From the NCBI GenBank assembly GCA_000171835.1, contig ABHC01000030.1:1-52319 (forward strand): DNA of 52,319 bases, in the 5' to 3' direction. The notes beneath the pieces were generated by a model that was not told where the DNA came from, made no database searches, and saw only the letters and a program-made list of their open reading frames with translations. The translations under genes were made by a program, and so were the position numbers. Below, one piece after another: positions 8,118-16,741 of the stretch. Numbering within the stretch: the stretch's first letter is position 1; the number at the start of each line of letters is the position of its first letter. Source of the stretch: an alpha proteobacterium BAL199 (GTDB taxonomy: Bacteria; Pseudomonadota; Alphaproteobacteria; Thalassobaculales; Thalassobaculaceae).

Positions 8118-8370
8118 TGACACTAGGCGCAATGCGGAGCGTGTCAAACGCTTGCGCAGAACCGTCGAGTTACAACATGACAGTTGGATGCTGCGTCTCG
8201 GCGTCCTCGCGATCGCGACGAGTTTGCTCGCCGGATGCAGCCCCTGCCGATACAGATCCAGGATCATGATCATCTCTCCCAGCTTGATCACTGCCGAACT
8301 CCTCCCGCCGATCGGGAGGAGCATCGGCAACTCGCCGCCGCCGGGGAATTTTCAAACGGCGGTTCTGGGG
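8118..8370 (+). pseudogene. Relic of phage spanin genes
   Basis: The plus strand encodes RNAERVKRLRRTVELQHD, then, after a one-base slip, DAASRRPRDRDEFARRM. The overlapping frame reads MLRLGVLAIATSLLAGC, a lipoprotein signal. These match, segment by segment, the intact inner/outer spanin pair at 21358-21766 in this window (RNAERVDRMRRTIEVQHDQLD; MPRLAVLAIATSLLAGC). The membrane anchor and the outer-spanin body are lost. It is the remains of a second prophage, or of a displaced copy of the same lysis cassette. Confidence 0.65.
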
Positions 8371-8374
8371 AGGA

Positions 8375-8554
8375 TCACTTCGGCATCAACATGCGGCGTC
8401 GGGAGCGTCGCCCGGCCCGGTACTGGACGATGTATCCCTTGCGACCGCTCGGCAGAACCCGCAGGCCGACGCCGAGAAGCGCGTCGTCCCAGATAGGATA
8501 CTCGGCCGCATGAATCTCGGCGGCGTCTATCACGTGTTTGGTCAGTTTCGGCAT
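8375..8554 (-). pseudogene. Tyrosine integrase, N-terminal fragment
   Basis: MPKLTKHVIDAAEIHAAEYP, then IWDDALLGVGLRVLPSGRKGYIVQYRAG, is the arm-type DNA-binding N-terminal domain of phage-type tyrosine integrases. It is cut after RRSRRRMLMPK; neither the core-binding nor the catalytic domain (R-H-R-Y) follows on this strand. It faces the spanin relic. A prophage end probably lay here, but no tRNA gene or direct repeat that could be an att site was recognised nearby. Confidence 0.75.
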
Positions 8555-8751
8555 GGTCCTCGATCCGCTCGTGATGCTCACTCTGCTTCCAGGCACCGGC
8601 GGGAGTTTTGATGTGATTGCCCCTCGCACCCCGAGAGGGATACGAAGCTAAGGATTTTTCATGCCGAATTACACCAGCAAAACAGCCGCTCAGGGATCCG
8701 TACTGTTCTGGCTAAGTCAGGAGGTTTGGAGAATACGGGCCAGAGAGAGAC

Positions 8752-10176
8752 TTATTCGGGTTCCGGTGCGGTTAACTCGGTCAACAGCTTTGGTGCGTGA
8801 ACCGCGCAGTTACTGGGGTTCTCGTCGGTGCCGCTTGGCGGCGGAGAACGTTGGACAAGGTAGAATTGGCGGAGGGAGAGGGCCTCGGATCGAACGTTCT
8901 CTGGCGCCAACACGCGTGATCTCGCCGACGCCAGCCGGTCCAGCGCCATCCTGACAGTTGGCGTAATCGGCACCCGCCTCGCCATCTGGCTCACACTCGA
9001 CAGTGTACCGCTCCCGCTCGCTGTGTAGCTCTCACGCACAGGCAGTGTGAGCAATTGCGAACTGACAGAGTCTGATGTTGAGTCTATTTTAGCGGGCATG
9101 TCCTCGATCCGTTCCTTTGTCAGCGTGTCCGCCACCATGCGATCGCCTCGAAGCTGGATCTCGCCGGTCGGGATCGCCACTTGCTTGCCGCCGATTCCGA
9201 GGAAGCTGCCGACTTCCACCAGCAGCGACTCCACCTGGCCGTCCTGACCCATGACCACGTCCTCGATCTCGCCGACATGCTCGTCGTTGGCGCCGTACAG
9301 GTCCTTGCCAACCACCTCGCCCCGACTCCACGCCACCATATCCGGCGAAGCGCTATCGCGGGCATCGGCCCGCGGCGGCTGACCCTGTTGCTCCCGGGCG
9401 CCGGCGGCCGCGGACTGGTTCGGCTCCCGCACCGCGACCGCGGCCTGATCGTCCTTCTCCACAGTGACCGTCGGCTCACCGGACCTCGTCACGTTCACGG
9501 TCGGTTCCGCGGTCCTGACCGTGACCTCGGGCTCCGGCTGGCGCACGGTCACCTGTGGCTCGGCCTGCCGGACGGTCACCTCCGGCTTCCTCTGGGTGAC
9601 CACCACCTCCGGAGCCTGCTTCTCGACCGTCACCTCAGCCGGCGGCTGCCGAACCTGGATGTTCGCTCCGCCGGCCTCGCTGCCGGCCATCCGCATGCCG
9701 GAGATCGCCCGTTCGACCTCGCCGAGGGCCGCAGCCATGGCATCCGGCGTGGCGTCCTGCCGGTCCAGCACCCGACGCGCCTCCTCGATGCGGGTCTGGG
9801 CGCTCTGGATTTTCGGCTGATCACCCTGTCCGCCCTGGCTCTTGCGCTGCTGCAGCGACTGCTCGATCTGCCGAACGGCCTGGGTCGCGTCCTGGCGGGC
9901 CTGGTTCACGGCCTGCTGGTTGCCGGCCGGCTGTCCCCCCGTCGGCTGGCCCGCTTGCTCCAGGGCCCGCTGGGCGTCGCGCAGCTGCTGCATCGCCTGC
10001 TGAAGCTGCTGCTGGCCCTGTTGCGGCTGCGCGGACGACTGCACGGGTTGCCGGGACTGGCTCTGGCCGCCCTGCTGCGTTCCGGTCGACGGCGCGCCGG
10101 TCGTCTGCGCGGCGAGCGTTCCCGGCGCAACGAGGGCAAGGGCGAGTGCTGTGGTCGTCAGGAGTCTGAGCTTCAT
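8752..10176 (-). CDS. Secreted PRC-barrel protein with VTV repeats
   Basis: The start is MKLRLLTTTALALALV, preceded by GGAGGG. The first 27 residues form a Sec signal peptide, cleaved near TLAAQ. The mature part has a Gln-rich low-complexity stretch with coiled-coil potential (residues about 30-130). Next come 8-12-residue repeats built on xPEVTVRxAEP (about 175-245), then a PRC-barrel domain (MVAWSRGEVVGKDLYGANDE; VESLLVEVGSFLGIGGKQVA; IEDMP). It probably acts in the periplasm or envelope; no enzyme function is implied. The last 90 residues (from AKIDSTSDS, rich in Ser and Arg, ending LTAPEPE) do not look like the family, so the 3' end may be a rearrangement joint read through. Confidence 0.75.
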   Translation of the reverse strand: MKLRLLTTTALALALVAPGTLAAQTTGAPSTGTQQGGQSQSRQPVQSSAQPQQGQQQLQQAMQQLRDAQRALEQAGQPTGGQPAGNQQAVNQARQDATQAVRQIEQSLQQRKSQGGQGDQPKIQSAQTRIEEARRVLDRQDATPDAMAAALGEVERAISGMRMAGSEAGGANIQVRQPPAEVTVEKQAPEVVVTQRKPEVTVRQAEPQVTVRQPEPEVTVRTAEPTVNVTRSGEPTVTVEKDDQAAVAVREPNQSAAAGAREQQGQPPRADARDSASPDMVAWSRGEVVGKDLYGANDEHVGEIEDVVMGQDGQVESLLVEVGSFLGIGGKQVAIPTGEIQLRGDRMVADTLTKERIEDMPAKIDSTSDSVSSQLLTLPVRESYTASGSGTLSSVSQMARRVPITPTVRMALDRLASARSRVLAPENVRSEALSLRQFYLVQRSPPPSGTDENPSNCAVHAPKLLTELTAPEPE

Positions 10177-10413
10177 CGAAAGCCCTCCCATGGAATGGTT
10201 GGACCGCCGCCTGCGGCTCGTGCCTCGGCGCTGCGGCGTTGGCTTTGTCCAATCCGGGACGCCGATGAGTGTTCCGAAAAATCGGGCAACCTGACCCCGC
10301 GCGTCCGGATCCGGCTGGGGATCGACGGCATCCCGACCGATCAGACCCGGGTAGCCGTCGCCAAGGCTCCAACCGCAGCCGGATGAAAGTTCGGGGCCAC
10401 GCCACCCGGGGCG
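10177..10413. other. Intergenic, nothing definite
   Basis: This is the upstream region of the PRC-barrel gene and the downstream region of the dioxygenase gene. It should hold the PRC-barrel promoter. No RNA gene or clear hairpin terminator was recognised. Confidence 0.4.
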
Positions 10414-11211
10414 TCAGCCGATCATGTCGCAGGCGCGAATGACCTCAAGGCCATGCCCACCCTCCCAGAACCCGTCCGGCACGAGGGCGATCCGCTTGAC
10501 GCTGCCCAGGTACCCGGATGGCAAGTGTTGCCGGCCCGCCACCCGCATCTCCACCGAGTACCGGACTCCCGGAGCGCCGAACATTTCCTGAGTCTTGTGG
10601 GGGATGACCTGGTCGAACAGCAGCGTGTCACCGGCGGAAACGACCGGTGAGATCAACGCAGCCGGCGCCAGACGTTCCTGCAATCCGGCCCGGCCCCTTT
10701 GGAAGGCCTGAGTATCACAGGATGACTCTGTTGGCTGAACACTCTCCAGCCAGGTCCCGAACGCATAGCCACCTTCCCGGCGGTCGCTCGTAAAGGACAG
10801 GCCGGGCACCATCTCGCCAACGTCAACCAGCGGCGTCCAGAAGTTGATGACGGGCTGATCGAAGCCGAGGAACTCGGCGTCCACATGCCAGGGCGACGCC
10901 GGCGGCGACACGCCCTGTTGGTACCGGCGGACAATGCAATGGGTGATCAGCAGCACGGGGTCGTAGGTGAGCAACTTCCGAGCCACGTCCGGCAACGGGG
11001 CACACCAGGCGGCCCGAACCAGCCTATCCACCAGATCGGCCCGGCCAAGATCCAGCATGTCGGTGAGAAGTCGATACGCTCTCTTGGGAGCGCGCGGGAT
11101 CTTCAACTCCATCATCTCATCGACCAGGTCGATCAAGGATGAAATGACATTGCCCGGCAAGCCTCTTCGCAGGACAACCGGGTAACGAGATATCGATTCC
11201 GCTACTTTCAT
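10414..11211 (-). CDS. PhyH-like Fe(II)/2-oxoglutarate dioxygenase
   Basis: The 265-residue protein shows the facial triad of the phytanoyl-CoA dioxygenase group: WHVDAEF (His109, Asp111) and IPHKTQEM (His205), with a following Arg (218 or 223) to hold 2-oxoglutarate. The double-stranded beta-helix segments FWTPLVDVGEMVPGLSFT and VSAGDTLLFDQVIPHK are plain. The substrate is unknown; relatives hydroxylate small molecules and lipids. The ATG directly abuts the right end of an IS1380-family copy (GGGGAATGTCGG then ATG). The IS end therefore supplies a GGGG-type ribosome site, and the native 5' end may have been lost. No partner gene is beside it. Confidence 0.8.
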   Translation of the reverse strand: MKVAESISRYPVVLRRGLPGNVISSLIDLVDEMMELKIPRAPKRAYRLLTDMLDLGRADLVDRLVRAAWCAPLPDVARKLLTYDPVLLITHCIVRRYQQGVSPPASPWHVDAEFLGFDQPVINFWTPLVDVGEMVPGLSFTSDRREGGYAFGTWLESVQPTESSCDTQAFQRGRAGLQERLAPAALISPVVSAGDTLLFDQVIPHKTQEMFGAPGVRYSVEMRVAGRQHLPSGYLGSVKRIALVPDGFWEGGHGLEVIRACDMIG

Positions 11212-11889
11212 CCGACATTCCCCAAGCGGCGTGCCGACTGACGTGAAGATCGCCTGAATCCGACCTCTGGACAATCGTTTTTTGCCCCAAGCGGCGTCAG
11301 GGGTCGCGCAGGCTGCTGTAACAGGGCGGATCAGACCGGGAAGCCGCTGTGTCCTGGCCCAGGGGCGGTGTTTTTCAGCGCAGTGGATAGACCTGTCCTG
11401 CCGCTTTCGTTCAGTTTGGGTCCGGATCGCGGTCATGCGCATAGCGGTGGCGCTCGCAATCGGCGGATAGCGGCGAGGATGGCGCGCACCATCGGGCCGG
11501 TGACGGCCACCTCGGCCAACTGGAAGGTAATGGCGCGGGCGTGGCGCACGACGCGTGCCCCGATCTTGATCAGCTTGAGCTGCAGGCTGGTTAGCGACCA
11601 GTCGGCCATCGCCTCGGGTAGCTCGATGCAGCGCAGGAAGGTGGCCAGGTTGTAGGCCAGTGCGTGCAACTGCAGCCGCACCTCGTTGTCGCGGAACTTC
11701 CGGCATGACAGCCGCGTCCAGTGAAAGGCATGCTTGCCTTCCTTGATATGCTGCTCGGCGGTGCCGCGGCGATTGTAAAAGCGGGTGATCTCGTCCGGCT
11801 CCATCGGCAGGTTGGTGACGATGAAGCCGACCTTGGGGAACAGTTCGCCCGGATGCCATTCGATCTTGGCGATCACGCGGCGTGGCTTG
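11212..11889 (-). pseudogene. IS1380-family copy B, 3' part of transposase
   Basis: This stretch is the same as the 3' part of the intact IS1380 copy at 13668-15336, in opposite orientation, down to the shared end GGGGAATGTCGG at 11212-11223. It encodes the C-terminal third of the transposase (RRVIAKIEWHPGELFPKVGF to APPLCA, stop at 11433) plus the 220-bp 3' tail. The gene is split at 11889 by an IS256-family element. Confidence 0.9.
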
Positions 11890-13211
11890 GGGACTGTCAG
11901 GAATTTCGTGTGTGGCCGGGCTTGTTGAACATTTCAGGCGGCAGCCCTGTTGAAGCGTTCTTGGAAGAGCACGGCGAACTGGGCTTTTGCCATGTGCCAC
12001 TCACGGGCTGGCATGGTCCATTCTTTCTCGGACCGGTTCAAGACCAGGAACAGTAGCTTCATGGCGGCGTCGTCGGTCGGGAAGTGGCCCCTGGCCCGGA
12101 CCGCCCGGCGCAGCTTGGAGTTCAGGGCCTCGATGGCGTTGGTCGTGTAGATCAGCCGCCGGACGTCGTTGGGGAATGCGTAGAACGGGATCACCTCGCT
12201 CCAGACCCGCCGCCAGGACATGCCGATGGCCGGGTATTTGCGACCCCAGTCGCCGGCCTCGAAGGCGCCCAGCGCGGCTTCGGCCGCCGCGGCGTCGATC
12301 GCCCGGTAGACGTCCTTGAGCGTGGCGGCGACCGCCTTGCGGTCCTTGTAGGAGACGAAATCCAGGCTGTTGCGCAGCAGATGGACGATGCAGGTCTGGA
12401 CCGTCGCCTCCGGGAAGACCGCCGTGATCGCGTCGGGGAAGCCCTTCAGGCCGTCGACCACGGCGATCAGGATGTCTTCCACGCCCCGGTTCTTCAGCTC
12501 GTTCATCACCCGCAGCCAGAACTTGGCGCCCTCGTTCTGCTCCAGCCACAGGCCGAGTATTTCCTTGCCGCCGTCGTGCCTTACGCCCAGCGCCACATGC
12601 ACCGCCTTGTTGCGGACCAGGCCCTCGTCGCGGATCTTCACCCGCAGCGCGTCGAAGAACACCAGCGGATACACAGGCTCCAGCGGACGGGCCTGCCAGG
12701 TCGCGATCTCGTCCAGAACTGCATCGGTGACCACGCTGATCAGGTCAGGCGAGACGTCGACCCCGTACAACTCGCGCAGGTGACCGACGATCTCGCGGTT
12801 GCTCATGCCCCGCGCGTACATCGAGATCACCTTGCTGTCGAAATCGGGAAACCGACGCTGATACTTGCCGATCAGCGCCGGATCGAAGCTCGCCTGCCGA
12901 TCGCGCGGCACATCCAGCGAAAGCTTCCCCGCATCCGTGATCACCGTCTTCGAGCCATAGCCGTTGCGGCTGTTGCCAGCGCCGCCAGGGCCACCAAGGT
13001 GGTGATCCATCTCCGCGTTCAGCGCACGCTCGGCAAGCGCCTTCTTCAGCCCGTCAAGCAGGCCTCCAGGGTCAAACGCCGTCTTCGCGTCCGCACCCGC
13101 CAGCAGCTGGTCGAGAATCGCGTCCGGTATCGAGGGTTCTTTGCGGCGAGCCATGGGACGTCTCCTTCTTTCCCACTATGCCCGGCCACACACGAAATTC
13201 CTGACAGTCCC
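11890..13211 (-). mobile_element. IS256-family element, intact, 9-bp target duplication
   Basis: The ends at 11890-11921 and 13180-13211 are identical 32-bp inverted repeats beginning GGGACTGTCAGGAATTTCG. They are flanked by the direct repeat CGTGGCTTG (11881-11889 and 13212-13220). Removing the element and one repeat restores the IS1380 sequence exactly as in the intact copy near 14660. The length is 1322 bp. Perfect ends and target duplication indicate a recent, simple transposition. Confidence 0.95.
11934..13154 (-). CDS. IS256-family (mutator-type) transposase
   Basis: The 406-residue protein shows mutator-family blocks: LNAEMDHHLGGPG, SRNGYGSKTVITDAGKLSL, the first catalytic Asp region (YPLVFFDALRVKIRDEG), the second Asp (ILIAVVDGLKGFPDAI), CIVHLLRNSLDFVSYKDRK, and the Glu region (YTTNAIEALNSKLRRAV). 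No frameshift or internal stop is present. It should be active on the 32-bp ends that bracket it. The start follows AAGGAGACGTCCC on the minus strand. Confidence 0.93.
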   Translation of the reverse strand: MARRKEPSIPDAILDQLLAGADAKTAFDPGGLLDGLKKALAERALNAEMDHHLGGPGGAGNSRNGYGSKTVITDAGKLSLDVPRDRQASFDPALIGKYQRRFPDFDSKVISMYARGMSNREIVGHLRELYGVDVSPDLISVVTDAVLDEIATWQARPLEPVYPLVFFDALRVKIRDEGLVRNKAVHVALGVRHDGGKEILGLWLEQNEGAKFWLRVMNELKNRGVEDILIAVVDGLKGFPDAITAVFPEATVQTCIVHLLRNSLDFVSYKDRKAVAATLKDVYRAIDAAAAEAALGAFEAGDWGRKYPAIGMSWRRVWSEVIPFYAFPNDVRRLIYTTNAIEALNSKLRRAVRARGHFPTDDAAMKLLFLVLNRSEKEWTMPAREWHMAKAQFAVLFQERFNRAAA

Positions 13212-13670
13212 CGTGGCTTGTCCCAACTCTGAGCCTGATACTGGAAGTCCTCGTAGAACCGCTTCACCTTGGTCTTTGACGGCCGCCCAACGGGGCGGGT
13301 TAACCGATGAGCGATGCAGCCTTCGAGAACGGCGTTCTTCTTCATCCGGATGGCGTAGAAATAGCCTGCCCCTTCCAGTCGCTCATAGAGTGCCGGGATC
13401 GCATAGGCGGCATCGGCCCGGAAGAAGCGGCCACCAAGGTTGCGACCAGCGTAGCGGGTGATCACCGGATCAAGGACGTTCCGCCAGCCGTCGGCGCTGT
13501 GGACGTTGCCATTGCGCAGGGCGCAGCGTTCCAGCATGCCGAACTGGTTGAACAAGAAGTTGGGATGATAGCAGTTGCAGTCGAAATGCCCGTTCCACGC
13601 CGCTCCTTCCTGATCGCCATGCGTCGGGCTGACCGAGCTGTCCATGTCCAGCACGATATACTTGAGCCCG
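13212..13670 (-). pseudogene. IS1380-family copy B, middle part of transposase
   Basis: This is the same sequence as 14212-14660 in reverse (LKYIVLDMDSSVSPTHGDQEG through QYQAQSWDKPR), separated from its 3' part by the IS256 element. The first 150 codons and the left end are missing. At 13668-13671 the match stops exactly where the left end of copy A begins (CCGCATTCCCC). Copy A may therefore have inserted here and a deletion removed the rest. Confidence 0.85.
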
Positions 13671-15336
13671 CATTCCCCGAGTAGCCGGCTGATTTCGCTG
13701 TCTTGAACTCAACATTACCTATACAAATCATGGTGTTGATGGCTGCGAGGGGCGTATTTCATGGATCACCCAGAGGGTGCGGGATTACAGCGGGCAGATC
13801 GGGTGGATTTCGACCCTCGCGTGCGGCTGGAATTTCGTGGCACGCAGATCAGTTCGGACGGCGGCCTGCTGGTGATGCGCGAGCTTGACGATGCGCTTGG
13901 GCTGTCCAATCTGGCATCAGCTTCGCTGCGCGACAATCGTATCGGAAGGAACACGGTCCATCGTCTTGACGGGCTGTTCCGGCAATCGGTGTTCGGGCGG
14001 CTGGCCGGATATGGGGATGTGAACGATGCTGACCGTCTCGCGCTCGACCCGGTGATGCGTCAGGTTGTCGGCGGCAGGGCCGTCGATGCGCAAGCAGCTT
14101 CAGCATCGCAGATGGGGCGGTTCGAGACCGAGACACTGGCCTTGCCTGAGAACCGGGCGGCGCTGGCCGACCTGAATGGCCGATGGATTGACCGGTTTCA
14201 TGACCGCAACGGGCTCAAGTATATCGTGCTGGACATGGACAGCTCGGTCAGCCCGACGCATGGCGATCAGGAAGGAGCGGCGTGGAACGGGCATTTCGAC
14301 TGCAACTGCTATCATCCCAACTTCTTGTTCAACCAGTTCGGCATGCTGGAACGCTGCGCCCTGCGCAATGGCAACGTCCACAGCGCCGACGGCTGGCGGA
14401 ACGTCCTTGATCCGGTGATCACCCGCTACGCTGGTCGCAACCTTGGTGGCCGCTTCTTCCGGGCCGATGCCGCCTATGCGATCCCGGCACTCTATGAGCG
14501 ACTGGAAGGGGCAGGCTATTTCTACGCCATCCGGATGAAGAAGAACGCCGTTCTCGAAGGCTGCATCGCTCATCGGTTAACCCGCCCCGTTGGGCGGCCG
14601 TCAAAGACCAAGGTGAAGCGGTTCTACGAGGACTTCCAGTATCAGGCTCAGAGTTGGGACAAGCCACGCCGCGTGATCGCCAAGATCGAATGGCATCCGG
14701 GCGAACTGTTCCCCAAGGTCGGCTTCATCGTCACCAACCTGCCGATGGAGCCGGACGAGATCACCCGCTTTTACAATCGCCGCGGCACCGCCGAGCAGCA
14801 TATCAAGGAAGGCAAGCATGCCTTTCACTGGACGCGGCTGTCATGCCGGAAGTTCCGCGACAACGAGGTGCGGCTGCAGTTGCACGCACTGGCCTACAAC
14901 CTGGCCACCTTCCTGCGCTGCATCGAGCTACCCGAGGCGATGGCCGACTGGTCGCTAACCAGCCTGCAGCTCAAGCTGATCAAGATCGGGGCACGCGTCG
15001 TGCGCCACGCCCGCGCCATTACCTTCCAGTTGGCCGAGGTGGCCGTCACCGGCCCGATGGTGCGCGCCATCCTCGCCGCTATCCGCCGATTGCGAGCGCC
15101 ACCGCTATGCGCATGACCGCGATCCGGACCCAAACTGAACGAAAGCGGCAGGACAGGTCTATCCACTGCGCTGAAAAACACCGCCCCTGGGCCAGGACAC
15201 AGCGGCTTCCCGGTCTGATCCGCCCTGTTACAGCAGCCTGCGCGACCCCTGACGCCGCTTGGGGCAAAAACGATTGTCCAGAGGTCGGATTCAGGCGATC
15301 TTCACGTCAGTCGGCACGCCGCTTGGGGAATGTCGG
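13668..15336 (+). mobile_element. IS1380-family element copy A, apparently complete
   Basis: The right end is fixed by comparison with copy B: both copies agree up to GGGGAATGTCGG and then diverge (15336 here, 11212 there). Reading inward, the right end is CCGACATTCCCCAAG and the left flank at 13668 is CCGCATTCCCCGAG, so these are probably the terminal inverted repeats. The length of about 1.67 kb suits the family. The 220-bp tail after the transposase holds CCCCAAGCGGCGT-type repeats in both copies. Confidence 0.75.
13761..15116 (+). CDS. IS1380-family transposase
   Basis: The 451-residue DDE transposase is complete. Visible blocks are LEFRGTQISSDGGLLVMREL (first Asp region), YIVLDMDSSVSPTHGDQEGA (second Asp), FLFNQFGMLERCALRNGN, GRFFRADAAYAIPALYERL, and TEQHIKEGK-like REGTAEQHIKEGKHAFHW with the catalytic Glu. 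The product is expected to act on its own ends and on copy B. The start ATG at 13761 gives the usual DHPEGAGL opening. No internal damage was seen. Confidence 0.92.
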   Translation: MDHPEGAGLQRADRVDFDPRVRLEFRGTQISSDGGLLVMRELDDALGLSNLASASLRDNRIGRNTVHRLDGLFRQSVFGRLAGYGDVNDADRLALDPVMRQVVGGRAVDAQAASASQMGRFETETLALPENRAALADLNGRWIDRFHDRNGLKYIVLDMDSSVSPTHGDQEGAAWNGHFDCNCYHPNFLFNQFGMLERCALRNGNVHSADGWRNVLDPVITRYAGRNLGGRFFRADAAYAIPALYERLEGAGYFYAIRMKKNAVLEGCIAHRLTRPVGRPSKTKVKRFYEDFQYQAQSWDKPRRVIAKIEWHPGELFPKVGFIVTNLPMEPDEITRFYNRRGTAEQHIKEGKHAFHWTRLSCRKFRDNEVRLQLHALAYNLATFLRCIELPEAMADWSLTSLQLKLIKIGARVVRHARAITFQLAEVAVTGPMVRAILAAIRRLRAPPLCA

Positions 15337-15434
15337 ATACAACACTTCCGCGATGGCCTTCTCAAGGCCGGTTTTGTGGACTGATTTTGCCTTTTCACAA
15401 TGTAGAGAAGCTCCAAGCGTAATTGAGGTTAACC

Positions 15435-16217
15435 ATGTCCAGTTCAAGAATTAGATTCGAAGACGGCGCGGCCTACGAACGAATGATGGGTGTGTGGAGC
15501 CAGCTGGTGGGTGCCGAATTCCTGGGCTGGCTATCCCCTGTACCTGGTCAATGTTGGGTCGATATAGGATGTGGGAACGGGGCTTTTAGCGAACAGATCG
15601 TTAGAAATTGTAATCCTCAAGAGGTCCAAGGAATTGACCCGTCAGATGCTCAAATTAGTTTCGCAAAAACTCGACCAGGGGCGAGGCCGGCAACCTTTCA
15701 AGTAGGGGATGCAATGGCATTGCCATTTGAAGACCGACAATTTGATGTTGCGACGATGGCGTTGGTTCTATTTTTCGTGCCGGATCCAGCACGAGGGATC
15801 GCTGAAATGAAGAGGGTCGTTCGCTCGGATGGCGTGCTCGCCGCATACGTCTGGGATATGCTGGGTGGCGGCGCGCCCCATGAACCGATCCACGCTGCGC
15901 TTCGCCTCAAGAATATAAAGTATCCTCTACCGCCGAGTGTCGAAGCCTCGCGCATGGAAAATTTACGTCACCTCTGGTCCGAAGCAGGGTTACGGTCGAT
16001 CGATACCAAGATAATTGCCGTCGAAAGAACTTTTGATAACTTCGAAGATTTCTGGAACACGACCACCAGTTCGGCAGCCTTTATCTCTGTCCTAAATGAT
16101 TTGGATGTTGCGACCCTGGACGAGCTGAAAAACTCGACGCGAGAGATCCTAGCAGTAAATGTGGATGACCCCGTGATTTGTAACGGGTTCGCCAATTGCA
16201 TCAAGGGCGTGGTTTAG
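15435..16217 (+). CDS. Class I SAM-dependent methyltransferase
   Basis: The 260-residue protein has motif I VDIGCGNGAF (residues 42-51), an acidic strand-2 end (QGIDPSDAQISFA), motif II/III VGDAMALPFEDRQFDVATM, and the AEMKRVVRSDGVLAAYVWD block of UbiE-like enzymes. The ATG at 15435 is chosen because GAGG lies six bases upstream. GC content is visibly lower than in the surrounding DNA, suggesting transfer. The stop overlaps the next start as TAGTG, so it is co-translated with the MaoC-like gene. The substrate is unknown. It begins 98 bp after an IS1380 end. Confidence 0.85.
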   Translation: MSSSRIRFEDGAAYERMMGVWSQLVGAEFLGWLSPVPGQCWVDIGCGNGAFSEQIVRNCNPQEVQGIDPSDAQISFAKTRPGARPATFQVGDAMALPFEDRQFDVATMALVLFFVPDPARGIAEMKRVVRSDGVLAAYVWDMLGGGAPHEPIHAALRLKNIKYPLPPSVEASRMENLRHLWSEAGLRSIDTKIIAVERTFDNFEDFWNTTTSSAAFISVLNDLDVATLDELKNSTREILAVNVDDPVICNGFANCIKGVV

Positions 16218-16681
16218 TGAGCTTCAAATTTGCAGAAGATTATAAGGCCGGCGATACCCTCGACCTTGGAAGTTTTGATGTTACCCGGGAGGAAATTGTT
16301 GAGTTCGCCCAAAAATACGACCCTTTCCCGTTTCACATAGATGATGAAGCGGCAAAGGCGACGGTTTTCGGTGGAATCATTTCCAGTGGCTGGCTCACAG
16401 CATTGGTTTGGCTCAGGCTTATGCACAAGAACTTTGTTTGTTATGAAACGGTGTTAGGATCTCCTGGTCATGAAGAGATGGTCTGGCCAACTCCAGTCCG
16501 CCCTGGAGATCGATTGACTGGGACCGTTGAAATCAAGGAGAGCCGGGTGTCTAAAAGCAAGCCGGACTTGGGATTTGTCCGGTACACCGCAAAATTGACC
16601 AATCAAAACAATGATGAGGTCTTCATGACCACCAGTACCTTGATCGTGAAGTCTCGCTCCAGCCAATCCGAATTTGGGTGA
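16217..16681 (+). CDS. MaoC-like acyl dehydratase
   Basis: This 154-residue single hot-dog protein starts at a GTG that shares its first base with the preceding stop. The hydratase signature is present: FAQKYDPFPFHIDDEAAKAT gives the catalytic Asp35/His40 pair, and GGIISSGWLTALVWLRL is the hot helix. The C-terminal half has VRPGDRLTGTVEIKESRVSK and YTAKLTNQNNDEVF. Relatives hydrate or dehydrate enoyl-CoA or other enoyl thioesters. Paired with a methyltransferase and an amidase, it may be a remnant of a small-molecule or fatty-acid pathway. GC is low, as in its partner. Confidence 0.85.
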   Translation: MSFKFAEDYKAGDTLDLGSFDVTREEIVEFAQKYDPFPFHIDDEAAKATVFGGIISSGWLTALVWLRLMHKNFVCYETVLGSPGHEEMVWPTPVRPGDRLTGTVEIKESRVSKSKPDLGFVRYTAKLTNQNNDEVFMTTSTLIVKSRSSQSEFG

Positions 16682-16741
16682 CGTTGTCTAACGTCGGGCG
16701 CCTTGCTCGGATTTGAATATTTGGACACATGAGGAGGCCCA

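Noticed and set aside
8555-8751. tRNA gene or att site next to the integrase fragment
   Set aside because: No cloverleaf-like arms or direct repeat recognised in this 197-bp gap; nothing else seen in it.
9460-9640. Short direct repeats that could suggest a CRISPR array
   Set aside because: They are in-frame codon repeats for the VTV protein motif; there are no unique spacers or cas genes.
9181-10386. 401-codon plus-strand frame opposite the PRC-barrel gene
   Set aside because: Leu/Arg/His-rich shadow with no ribosome site; the minus strand has signal peptide, repeats and PRC-barrel domain.
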